Shown one piece after another: positions 47,275-58,208 of a stretch of 64,000 bases of DNA; the stretch's first letter is position 1, and every line of letters begins with the position of its first letter. The stretch covers positions 22,329,739 through 22,393,738 of the forward strand of contig JAGTTD010000010.1 in the NCBI GenBank assembly GCA_018398585.1, read 5' to 3'. Origin of the DNA: Simmondsia chinensis. Its lineage: Eukaryota; Streptophyta; Magnoliopsida; Caryophyllales; Simmondsiaceae. The notes beneath the pieces were generated by a model, which was not told the origin of the DNA, made no database searches, and was given only the letters and a program-made list of their open reading frames with translations. The translations under genes and the position numbers were made by a program.

Positions 47275-48330
47275 TACTTCATGCAATGACTTCTGTTGAT
47301 CTCAAGTTTCAAGGAAGAATCATGATGATTACAAGAAAGGTGGTCATGATGTATGAGAAAGGACGACATTCAAGAAACATCATTACAAGTTACGCGTCCA
47401 AGATTCCGTATGCAATAATCCAAGTGTTTGAAGGCTTTAACTATGATGATTGCAAGGAAAGTTATAAAGATTCCAATAATGATATTCCAGAATAATGACA
47501 TTCAAGAATGCAATGATGATATTACGAAGTGATTCTCAAAAGAGTACAAACTTCAAGAGGAGATTCCTATGGATTTCGAAGAAAAAAGGTTTAAGATTAC
47601 CATTTTGCATTACAAATTCGAGATTCTACATGTGATATTTCAAGTGGTCATGGTTTTGCATGACCTTTCCAGATGTCTTTATCAAGACAAGTTTTGAAGA
47701 CAACTGGAAGATTCCTCCAAATTCCGTGACTAAAGACATTAACATTTTAATATGTATTTAGGACATTTACGTAATTTTTTGGTTTGTAATTTAGGATTTT
47801 ACTTTTTTAGTCTTTGCAATTAAGTCTCGGATGTACTCCTATGAACAGAGGGCTCTATCCCTCATCACAACAATACCTATCACAAGCCACATCAAGAATC
47901 AAAAACAATCATCTTAAAAATTCTTCACATACTATCCTTCATTTCCTGCTTCTCCTTTCTTTCCCCACTTCCATCTTCACCCTTCTTCCACACTTCGTTC
48001 CTATTCCACTCTTCCTTACTTCAATCTTCCTCATTCTACTTCAATCAGTCCTAATATTTCAACCCATCCTCTTGCTTCAATTTGTCCTCGTACTACAAGT
48101 GATTTCTGCACAAAATTTGGGAGTATCAACAAAGTAATGTTTTAACGTTATTTTGATTCTCCATATTCAACTTTTACAAAGCAAATTGCAATTGCATGTT
48201 TTACCTTTTTTCATAATCTTACTTTTGAAGCTTCATTTGCATGTGTCATTCTACTTCAAAATAATAATCATATCAAACCTTATTCAAAAACAATTAAAAG
48301 GAAAAACTTAATATAGTCCCAGATGGTATA
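47275..48330 (+). other. Pararetrovirus copy 1 large intergenic region (promoter decayed)
   Basis: Collinear with 53490-54500. It keeps GAGGGCTCTATCCCTC near 47848, the sequence after the viral TATA box of copy 2. The TATA box itself is changed to CTATGAACAG, so the promoter is probably lost. A CT-rich stretch (47935-48080) follows. No gene is supported here. Confidence 0.65.
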
Positions 48331-48762
48331 GTATTAAGTACTTACTCCCTTGCACTAGCCCGTCCTTGTCGTGGTCAGCCCGTCGGTCCTGCTTTCTCTG
48401 GTGTAAGAGCCACGGGGCGCCCAAGGTTGTGGAGGGCTTGTGCTGCCTTGGTTGTGTGCTCACCAACGAGGGAAGCGAGGCGTCGAGTTGGTGTTCTTTG
48501 ATCCCCTAAAGTAAGCGTTGGTCAGCCTTGCTGAGGTGAAATATTCATTGGATAGTATAATTGCGTTGGTTTGCCGTTTGAATTAGTTGATCAGCTCGTA
48601 AGAATGGATGGTCCTGGGGGTGCTCCCCATGGGAGGTGGTCCCACATATGCCTAAGGTAAATTTGAGCATTATTAATTAGAAGTTAAGCATACTAAGTTG
48701 CCCTATATAGTCAAGAACACGTTCTTCTCCCCTAAAGGTAGTCCTAGAACTCTCACTAGTGA
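48331..48762 (+). repeat. Pararetrovirus leader, copy 1a
   Basis: First of two tandem leader copies with a period of 432 bp. It contains the decayed primer site (TGGTGTAAGAGCCACGG near 48400). The copy ends near GAACTCTCACTAGTGAG at 48750. Confidence 0.78.
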
Positions 48763-49190
48763 GTAGTAAATACTTACTCCTTTGCATTAGCCCATCCTTG
48801 TTGTAGTTGGCCCATTGGTCCTGCTGTCTCTGGTATCATAACCACCGGGTGCCTAGACGGTGTGGGGGCCATGTGCTGCCTTGACCGTGTGCCCACCTTC
48901 GAGGGAAGCAAGGCGTTGAGTTGGTACTCCATTAGCCCCTAAGGTAAGCGTTGTTCAGCCTTGCCAAGGTGAAGTATTCCTTGGGTAGTATAACTATGTT
49001 GGTCAGCCGTTTGAATCAGTGGGTCAACACGTGAGAATGGGTGGTCCAGATGGTGGTCTCGTAGGGGGTCATTCCACTTATGTCTACGGTAAACTCGAGT
49101 AGTATTAATTAGAAACTAAGCATACTGAGATGGCCCATATAGTCAAGAAGATGTTCTCCCCAAAGATAGTCCTAGAACTCTGACCAATGA
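48763..49190 (+). repeat. Pararetrovirus leader, copy 1b
   Basis: Second tandem leader copy, homologous to 48331-48762 and to 54516-54940. Primer site decayed (TGGTATCATAACCACCGGG near 48830). The movement-protein region follows directly. Confidence 0.78.
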
Positions 49191-49249
49191 GACCGATTTT
49201 GATCAAACAAGGTTAATTAATGCAAGTGAAAAAAGTATTTCATAAATTA

Positions 49250-50165
49250 AAAAAAATTAATGATGTGGGATATTCCTAAAATTAATGTTTAAAAAATAAA
49301 TTACGAAGGAACATTTAAGCTACATTGTGCATTAAACATTAAGATAGAAGAAAGAACAATTTCTATTCAAATTGAATTTCAAAAGATACCCTTATTAACC
49401 AACAAAATCATAAAACACTATCAAAGCAAAGGATTTAAGTATATTTATTTTAGTTTAGTTCAAGTTGTTGTTATACCTTTAACAAGATTAGGTCTTGATA
49501 GACCCATACTCATAGGTTTAAGAGACAATAGTGAACATAGGTTTAAAAACTCCATAATTGGTTTAGTTTTCTCAAATTTATGGAATGGACCAATTTATTT
49601 TAGCCGTTTTCCAAACTTCTGCGTAGACTTATCCGATCCAACTATAATTGATACTATGGTTTTGAATATTAAGTTTCAAAATAGTGAAGCTTTAGAATTA
49701 ATAAAAAAATTTGTGTTAATTTATAGATTAGCTTACAGGGTAATAATTACCATGAATACTAGAGCTTTAGTGAAGTCTAGTCCCGGAAAAACTGTTGGGA
49801 TGAAATAACTTTACCAACAGAATGAAAAGTTAGGAATGAAAGACCTTTACCTTCTATTAAAACAAATAGTAATGTTTCTATAATAGTAGAAGAATCTGAT
49901 GGAAAAGTACTCATAAAATTCAATTCTCAAAAGTAATTTAAAATAGATAGAAATGATTATTATGAATCTAGAAGTGCGTCAACATCCTCCATTAGTTCCA
50001 GTTATTATAAGCAAAAATTAGAGGGTGTAGATTCTAATCCTTCAATTCCAAAACCCGTTTGCTCCAATACTTCTCCTAACATGTCTCCTACTCAACTTAT
50101 CGTGATTATTGATCGAAGCCCTCTAAGAAACTTTTCTATTAATAAAGATTATTTAAGAAAATAAT
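49250..50165 (+). pseudogene. Endogenous pararetrovirus copy 2, movement protein region
   Basis: From about 49310 to 49800 the plus strand reads as the conserved core of a plant 30K-type movement protein of the caulimovirid kind: a PLTRLGLDRPILIGLRD block, then SNLWNGPIYFSRFPNF and an IDTMVLNIKFQ block. In plant viruses such proteins open plasmodesmata. The C-terminal part after 49800 is decayed and interrupted by stops. No start codon in frame is clear. Copy 3 lacks this gene. Confidence 0.82.
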
Positions 50166-50199
50166 TTCTTTAATCTAAAAATGATTTCAAAAGATATTG

Positions 50200-51115
50200 G
50201 TTTTTGAACTATTCTATAATGAAAAAGCATTTAGAATAAGGAATATTCAGTGCAACATGTCATAGTAAAAGTAGAGGGTCAAGATATAATAACTTAACAA
50301 TCAAATGCTATTTGTACTTTATTTTTTGCAATTATGAAACATTTTATAGGTGATCCAAAACAAATCACAGATAGAGCTTCTTAAATACTCAATAATTTAA
50401 GATGTCATAAATTACAAGACTTTAGATAGTATAAAGATATATTCCTATCAAAAGTTTTTACTAGAGAAGATTGTAACCATTCATATTGGAAGGAAAGATT
50501 TATTAGTGGTCTTCGATAATTATTTGCTAAAAAGGTCAAACAAAGAATTGGAGATACTCATAATGGTGAAATTCCTTCTGATCTACTTACTTTTTGAGAT
50601 CTTATAAATCACATTAATCAACAAAGGTTTATGTCTGTGTAGTGATATGAAGTTAAGATCAAAGATCAAGAGTGAGTTTTCTGAAAGTAAGAAAGAGTTA
50701 AGAAGCTTTTGTGCCCAGCATGGGTATGAAGACAAAAAACCCCCTTTTGCAAAAAATAAGATTAGGAATATGTCAAAACCACCTAGTAAAAAAATTTTCT
50801 CATTAAAAGACAAGATGTTTTCAAAAAGAAAGAACAAATACTACAAAAAATAGAATCAGATGTTACAAATGTAATAGGTTCGGTCATACTACAATGTATT
50901 GTAGAATTAGAAAAAAAAATTAATGAGTTAAAACTAGAAGACAAAGTAAGAGAAGAATTGATCAATCTACAAGAAGAAAATTCAAAAGTTGAAGATGATA
51001 GTTCAAAGGAAAATTGTGAAATCCAGGAAATTGCGTCAACTATTACTATAAATTATTCTGGCAATGACGAGAGTTGTCAAGGAGTGTATAATTCTCAAAA
51101 AATAAATATGATCTC
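50200..51115 (+). pseudogene. Endogenous pararetrovirus copy 2, coat protein region
   Basis: Collinear with 41190-42085. It has a complete CCHC zinc knuckle near 50855-50895 (CYKCNRFGHTTMYC), unlike copy 1. The lysine-rich block before it (KPPSKKIFS) suits nucleic-acid binding. Several stops (for example inside the LINHI block near 50598 and near 50847) break it. Confidence 0.82.
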
Positions 51116-51570
51116 TTAAGGAACTAGAATGATACTAGACATGATAGAAAATATTCAAGATCCAGAATTACAAAAACAATATTTAATACAACGTAAAGAT
51201 TTAGTTAACCAAGGAAAAGGGGGAAAAATTTTGTGAACCTTATAGCTTGAATAGAATAATTAGGGAACATACTCAAAACACTAAAGCTAGCTCGTCTGTT
51301 CAAAGTGCTACTCAAGATTTAACTGAAGAAATTAAATAATTAAAGAATTGACTATAGGACATATTAATTTAGACCACAAGGTCCATAAATTAGAACAACA
51401 AAAGCTTAAAATAGCTTCTAATAAAGATACTACAAATATTGAAAACTCTTTAGTAGTAGCTAGTGATGATACCCAAAATGTTGAAACTCAATTCATTAAC
51501 AATATTCGTATATTTGCAAATCAAAGACAGTTAATATTAGTGAAAATAAAAATGCAAAGATTTTGATTGA
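51116..51570 (+). pseudogene. Endogenous pararetrovirus copy 2, coat-protease spacer
   Basis: Asparagine- and glutamine-rich sequence with short frames (51348-51566), corresponding to the spacer of copy 1. No domain recognised. Confidence 0.45.
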
Positions 51571-52212
51571 AATACAATTGCCTTAGTAGATACTCGCGTT
51601 GATCAAAATTGTATTAAAGAAGGTGTTATTCCATTAAAATACTATGGAAGGACAAGTGATATGCCGCATGCAGCGCAAGGATCAACGTTAAGAATAAATT
51701 ATAAACTTTCAAATACATTAATCTATAATGAAGATTACTTTTTTCAAACTCCCTTTATGGTCGTAAGAAATTTATAACGAATGGTAATACTTGAAACTCT
51801 CTTTATTACTCAAATATATCCTTTTTCTGTAGTTCAAGAAGGTGTTCATACACAAATAAATAATAAGAAATTAGTATTCAAATTTATTAATCCAGTAGCA
51901 GAACAAGATATAGATTTACTAAAAATCAAAACAGTTCATCAAATTACTATGCTTCAATCTAGTCCTGAGATATTAAAAAAGGAACAACAAGACAAACCTC
52001 AAAACATATTACAAGATTCCATTTTAGAATTAATTAGCCATCATGAGAACAAAGCTAGGGTTAATTATTGTCTGACTAGAATTCTTCAGTATCCTTTAAT
52101 GAAAAATGAGTACCTTCCAATTGTGTGTAGAATACTTAAGGTGTCTCAGCATACACATAAAGGCATTGAAATATTTTACAGTCCTACGAATGGTTTTGAA
52201 ATAAGTCCTTAG
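51571..52212 (+). pseudogene. Endogenous pararetrovirus copy 2, protease region (RT deleted)
   Basis: A protease-like block near 51590 reads VDTRVDQN, again with arginine in place of the family glycine. Frame 51781-52212 (143 codons) joins the end of the protease region directly to the distal part shared with copy 1 (LPIVCRILKVSQHTHKGI). The RT/RNase H region between them is absent, so this copy carries an internal deletion of roughly 1 kb or more compared with the expected genome. Confidence 0.72.
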
Positions 52213-53485
52213 GATATATTTTTCAAATCGATGTTCAATGAAAATCCTTAAAATTTTCTCAAAAGAAAGATAATTATTACAAAAAGGATATTATTTTAAC
52301 TTTTCTAACTTTCATAGTAAGTTCAAAAATTTTGGAAAATTCTCATGTAGGAAAAGGTTAGAAAATGATTCTGAAATGGGGTCAAAAATCCTCTGGGACA
52401 GTTCTTCTAAAAGAGTCCTACCATTTTCATTTACTTCAAGTTCTTCTTCATCTTCAGCTACTCCTAAGAAAATGATGGCCGGTGATTATGCCATGGTCAC
52501 AGTCACCCTCTCGTCTACTAAAAGCAGAGCTGAAGGATCTTCAAATCTTAATATCAGAAATCTATTTAATGCTTTACAGCAATTTCCTCCTTTGTCCTAC
52601 TCTCAAGCACTAAGATTACATCCTCCAAATGCTCCTGTGACGATCTCTTCGGAAAAACAACTATTTAGAAAATATTTGTCTCATTATTTTTCATGAAACC
52701 ATACTCACATCCTCTTTTTACTACTCATTTAAAAAAACCCTAAAGAAAAGGAAAACGCACATATCTTGCATAAATACACTTTCCTCCAAATTTCCATTGG
52801 GAGTCGGCTGACCCAAATAAAATAAGATTATTTAAATAATAGGATGGAAATATGCTGAAACCGAGAATATTTTCAGCTCTATTTAGACCTCAACAATATA
52901 ATTACCAAAATTATCTCGATGCATGGTCTTATACATTTGTAGTGCGGCCATTTATTCATCCGTGGTTCTTCATTTTTGACAAAAATCCCAAAATAGAATT
53001 ACCGGATTAGTTTTCTTAATGCTGGTGCTATTTTGGACAAACTCAAAAATTCTAGGAGAAATAAAAGAGTTATTTCAAGATTTTAATAATTCTATTGAAA
53101 TGAATTTTGACATATTATACTAAATAAATTTGGATGTTCAAAATGGAATCCCGTGGATTTGGAGTTGGGATTATGATTTTGAACCTCCATTATACGATGG
53201 GTTACCATTACATGTAACTAGATACTTCAAAGTAAAATGGTGAGAGAACTTTAAGATTGGATTTCGAAAACCTATTATTTCACAACAACCAAACAAATCT
53301 ACTCCTATGTCCGAAGGTTCTTCCAATCATAAGTCCAAAGAAGAATGAAGAAAAGAATTACTTGTACAACTTTCTCAATTAGACAAAGAAGAAGACGAAG
53401 ACGAATAAAAAGATAATGCGGATAGCAATGAAACATTTTCTCAAGATCCAGTGGATGCATGTGACCTAGAAGAACTCTAAAATAA
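52213..53485 (+). pseudogene. Endogenous pararetrovirus copy 2, distal ORF
   Basis: Frame 52376-52696 and decayed sequence to about 53480 match 44600-45735. An acidic C-terminal tail (QLDKEEDEDE) is visible near 53385-53405. The ORF has several stops. Function unknown. Confidence 0.65.
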
Positions 53486-53699
53486 AATGATTCTTCTCAA
53501 ATGATGTATGTGAAATAATGATATTCAAGAAAGGCATCATGAGTTAGATGTCCAATGATTCCGGTTGCCATGATCCAAGTGTTTGAAGCATTTGACTGCA
53601 GTGATTGCTAAGGAGGTTATTAAGATTGCAATGATGATATTTCCAAAATGATTCCCACATAATTCAAGAGTGCAAACTCCAAGATGAGATTCCTACGAA

Positions 53700-53860
53700 G
53701 TTTGAGGACGAAAACTTCAAGATTTTGATTCTGCATAATAATATTACAAGTGTTCGAGATTCTGCATGTAAAATTTTCAGTGTTCGAAATTCTGCATAAT
53801 AATGTTACAAGTGTTCAAGATTCTGCATGTGATATTCTAAGTGGTCAAGATTCTGCATGA
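53700..53860 (+). repeat. Tandem short repeats upstream of the viral TATA box
   Basis: At least five units containing GATTCTGCAT, separated by GTTACAAGTGTTC-like sequence, with a spacing near 30 bp. Copy 1 (47605-47680) has only about two. They occupy the position of the enhancer part of the viral large-transcript promoter. Confidence 0.7.
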
Positions 53861-54020
53861 TCTTCCATTTGTTCATATGAAGACAGGTGGAAGATTCCTT
53901 CAAATTCTGAGACTAAAGATATTAATATTTTACTATGTATTTAGGACTTTTACGTAATTTTTTAGTACGTCATTTAAGACTTTGATTTTCATTTTTGCGA
54001 AGAAGTCCTAGTTGTACTCT

Positions 54021-54028
54021 TATAAATA
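54021..54028 (+). promoter_or_regulatory. Pararetrovirus transcript promoter, TATA box
   Basis: TATAAATA followed by GAGGGCTCTATCCCTC. The same downstream words occur in copy 1 at 47848. Its place about 560 bp before the primer site fits the main transcript promoter of plant pararetroviruses. The TATA box is intact in this copy. Confidence 0.7.
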
Positions 54029-54515
54029 GAGGGCTCTATCCCTCACTTCCTCGGAAACAAAAAACAATCAGCCAAAAATCCTTCACATCGCATACTTCAC
54101 CACCTTCTTCCACTTCCTTTCCCACTTCCATCTTAACCCTTCTACCCTTCCGTACTTCAGTGTTCCTCATTCTACTTCAATCTGTCCTAATACTTCAACC
54201 CGTCCTCTTACTTCAATATGTCCTCCTACTGTAAGTAATTTCCTGCAAAGTTTATAAGTACTGTTTATAAGTTTTTAATGTTTCAACGTATTATGTATTT
54301 GAATATTATTTTGATTCTCCATATTCGAGTTTTACTAAGACTATTACAATTGCGTGCATTCCTCATAGAATGCATATCTCACATTTAAGTTTTATTAATC
54401 ATAATTAAAATTATATTTCATTTGTATGTGTCACTTTATATCAACATAATAATCATATCACATCTTATTCAAACATAATTAAAAGGGAAAACTTAATATA
54501 GTCCCTAACGGTACA

Positions 54516-54940
54516 GTATTAAGTACTTACTCCCTTGTACTAACCTGTCCTTGTCATGGTTGGCCTGTTGATCTTGCTCTCTCAGGTATCAGAGCCATGG
54601 GCCGCCCAGGGGCCATGGGGAGCGTGTGCTGCCTTGGTCGTGCCCCCGCTGTTGAGGCAAACGAGGCTTCGAGTTGGTGCTCCTTGAGCCTCTAGGGCAA
54701 GCGTTGGTCAGGCTTGCCGAGGTGAAGTATTACTTAGGTAGTTTAACTATGTTGGTTAGCCGTTTGAATTCGTTGGTCAGCTAGTGGGAAAGGGCAGTGC
54801 TGGTGGTAGTCCAATAGTAGGTGGTCCCACTTATCTCCAATGTAAACTCGAGTAGTATTAATTAGAAGCTAAGCATACTAAGATGGCCCATAGAGAAAAG
54901 AACACAATCTTCTCCCAAAGATAGTCCTAGATCTCTTATT
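54516..54940 (+). repeat. Pararetrovirus leader, copy 2/3 joint, primer site
   Basis: Homologous to 48331-48762. It holds the best preserved tRNA-Met primer site (AGGTATCAGAGCCATGG at about 54585-54601; the usual sequence starts TGGTATCAGAGC). Confidence 0.8.
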
Positions 54941-56095
54941 AGTGAAAAGGTCGACTGCAACCGAACAAGGATAATGAAGGAAAATAAAGTTAAGTACTTT
55001 GCAAATTTGAAAAATAATTAATCATAAAAACAACTCCTAAAATAGATATTCCAAATATCCATTATAAAAAGACACAAACCTAACCAAAATTATTACCAAC
55101 TTAATTCAATCATTAACAATATCCATCAAGAAGCTTTTCTATTAACAAAGAATATTCAAGAAAAGACTTTCTTTTACCCAAAAATAATTTAAAAGGATAT
55201 TGATTTTTCAAAAAATTCTCAAAAGAAGAAACTACTAAAATAAGAGAAGTCTGCTACACTGAAATGATGGAAATATTATATAATGTTCCTTTCTTTTATT
55301 GGTTACCATCAGACTTTCATCCAAAAGGTATTTATATTCCAAATGATAAACAAAATTAAAATAGAAAAAGATTCAAGTATCATGAAATAGAATACTACTA
55401 AAAAGAATAAATTTGGTCATATTGCAAAATGCAGTAAAATAAAAGAAAAAATTACTAAGTTAAAGCTAGAAGACAAACTAAAAAGAAAATTAATCAATTT
55501 ACTATAAAGAGAAAATTCAGAAGTGAATTCAGAAGCTAAAAATGATAGTTCAAACAAAGATAATAAAATTCAACAAGTTACCTCAACTAGTAATACAAAT
55601 TATTATATTAATATAGAAAGTTATCCAGGAATAGGCAGTTGTCAAATGGTAAATATGATTTCTAGACTAATATATAATGAAGATATTCAAAATTGTAGAA
55701 TAGAAAAACAGAACTAAACAAGATAACTATTTTAATAAAATTACTACTCAAGAACTCCAGATAGAAATTAAAAAAAATCAAAGTCAAAACTAAAAACATA
55801 TCAATCTAACCTTTCAAAAGTAAAAATAGAATTCCCAAAACCTTTAATATATGGTATAAAATCTTTCAAAATGCAGTGCCAACAATATTAAGAGTACATT
55901 TCAAAAATGGATAATTTTTGTGAAAATTAAGACAGGTAAGTTTAACTTTGATACTATTGGTTTACTTGACACCGAAGCTAATTGAAATTATAGTAAAGGT
56001 CTTATATCATTAAAATATTACAAATGGACCAACACTAAAAGATTTAAACTTGTATCATAAATATTAGATATTTTTCGAGTATAATTTTACAGTCG
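54941..56095 (+). pseudogene. Endogenous pararetrovirus copy 3, truncated
   Basis: After the leader the sequence lacks the movement-protein gene and jumps near 55120 to the region corresponding to 50110 of copy 2. A shortened coat-protein tail with FGHIAKC follows near 55410, then spacer (55523-55717), then a protease-like block near 55970 (DTEAN). Viral similarity fades near 56090. The copy is heavily deleted. Confidence 0.68.
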
Positions 56096-56478
56096 AAATT
56101 GGATATTATTGAATATCTTAGAAAATTAGAAATTATGTAAATGACTTTTGTATACATATATACATATATTATATGTATATATATACACATTTTCTTTGCG
56201 ATTAAGAAACCTTCACCGCCAAATCCGCGTATAAATGCATAGCGAGAATTGAGAGAGGGGGAAATTGAGATTGAAACAGAAAGGAAATGAGAGTTGGGGG
56301 GGTGAGATATTGAGGTTAAATTTTAATAATAAAATATTAAAAGAATTATTTGAGTAAGAAAATGTTCTCTCGTTTTCTAGTTCTTATATAAAATTCTTGC
56401 TATTTTTCTTCGAATATATATGGGTCTGTCTTTTTATTTTCTTCCTATAGAGTATAATATCTCAATAGTTTTATAACA
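56096..56478 (+). repeat. Decayed copia element F, 5' LTR region (start uncertain)
   Basis: AT-rich sequence with GA-rich tracts near 56250-56310. It ends CTCAATAGTTTTATAACA at 56478 directly before a copia primer site. The start of the LTR is not clear. Confidence 0.5.
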
Positions 56479-56493
56479 CGTTATCAGCACGAG
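56479..56493 (+). promoter_or_regulatory. Copia element F primer site
   Basis: CGTTATCAGCACGAG, the primer site of a group of plant copia elements; from family knowledge it pairs with an internal half of initiator tRNA-Met. Confidence 0.7.
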
Positions 56494-57348
56494 TCTCTAG
56501 CCAGCTGAGGATCGTGATATACTCGAGGTAAGTTTTCATTTCCTAATCTTTGTGATTTATAATTTTACTAATCTTGAGTTTATTGCTCTTGATATTACTG
56601 GCAAAAATTATTTGCCTTGGACCCTTGATCCACCCTGATGCTGTGAATCTCGAATAATTAAAAGGGAAAATAACGCATCCCTGCAGGATCGCGCTAAGGC
56701 TTTGATATTTCTTAGGCATCGTATTCCTGAAGAATTGAAAGCTGAATATATTACTTTAAAGGACCTGTATGTCCTTTTGGTTGAATTTAAAGAGAGGTTT
56801 GATCATCAGAGTAGGTGATCCCCCCTAAAGCTCGCTATGAATAGATTTACCTACGGTTGTAGGATTTTAAAATTGTAAGCGAGTATAACTCTGCGGTATT
56901 TGGTATTACCTCCCAACTGAAAATATCACTAAGGAGGATATGTCAGAGAACACGTTCTCTACCTCTCATGTCTCGAATATGCTCCTGCACTAGCAATATC
57001 GAGAATGAGGATTTAAAAAATACTTAGAGCTGATATTTGTCTCCTCGTTGCCAAACAAAGCAATGAATTATTGATGAAAATCATCAGTCACGACCAATTG
57101 GGTCCGAAGCATTCCCTAAAATGAATGCTTCGCCATACAACCATCAGAGACATGGTCAAGGTTGTAAACGTGGATGTGGTTTGGGCCGTGCATGAGGTTA
57201 TAGTCACGGTCATAATAACGGACACTATAGTTCCCTGAATGGACCAAAATTTAAGAAGTCCATTAATGATGAAGAGATGAAGGAAACAGAAAAACTTTTG
57301 TTTTTTGTATTTTCTGATTTGCATATTCATGGCTTGTTAAACCGCCTA

Positions 57349-57507
57349 CTTTTTATTACTCGTTCGTTATTTATATGGTCGGCGACGCCGCCTACTTATT
57401 ATTTGTTATTTATATGGTCAGCTATGCTGCCTACTTATTATCTATTGTCCATATGGTCGGCTATGCAGCCTATTTATTACCAGTTATTTATATGGGTATA
57501 TTTCTCA
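57349..57507 (+). repeat. Four tandem 39-bp repeats
   Basis: Units of 39 bp with the core TTATTTATATGGTCRGCTATG and GCCTACTTATTA. The period is a multiple of three, so one frame (57277-57528) repeats a 13-residue unit like YYLLFIWSAMLPT. It lies in the decayed copia element and is unlikely to be a real protein. Confidence 0.88.
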
Positions 57508-58181
57508 GCCAATCTATTTGATAATTAATTAAAGGCTCCAGAAGAGTACACATCATATTTCCTGAAGAAATAATATTTAATTATGAGATACCTACTTCGA
57601 TAGTTAACCAGAAGTTAACAGACCCAAAAGTTTTGTGACATGACTATTTGAGTCATTGGGGTATAAAAATGATTAAGAGAATCGTTGAAATTCTCGCACC
57701 CATTAAAGAACCAGAAGATACTTATATCGGGTGAAACATCACGTGCTGCTTGTATTTAAGGCAACGTGATTGATATGTCATAGTTAATTGAAATTGAGTT
57801 TGAGTCCCATGTACAGATGGGACATACGTGGGCCAATTATTTTATCACATTGACTAATTTGGCATGTTATGATAACAGACCCATGAGTATGGACAATACA
57901 CTTATGATGTGGCATTTGTGAAACTCCTTACATAAATGATCCGACTATGGACTCAAGTTGTGTATTGTATGATAATGCTGGAGAAGTTATATCCCAAGAA
58001 TTTAAAGACTATTGTACGAGATGAATTGCCATATAGCCTACATACAGATACAAAATGGTCTTGTTAAACACCTACAGTGAATGGCTAGACTATTATTGTT
58101 GCCTATTTTTATCTGGGCATATAATACATGTTGCATCACTAATTATGGATCTCCCCAGTAACTTGCCTCTGACAAGATCCA

Positions 58182-58208
58182 GATATATATATATATATAT
58201 ATATATAT
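58182..58208. repeat. (AT)n microsatellite
   Basis: About 13 AT units inside the integrase remnant of copia element F. Confidence 0.9.

Noticed and set aside
47286..48137. Two plus-strand frames (69 and 107 codons) in the intergenic region
   Set aside because: They lie in the viral intergenic region, and the collinear stretch of copy 2 keeps only a shorter, different frame (53995-54234).
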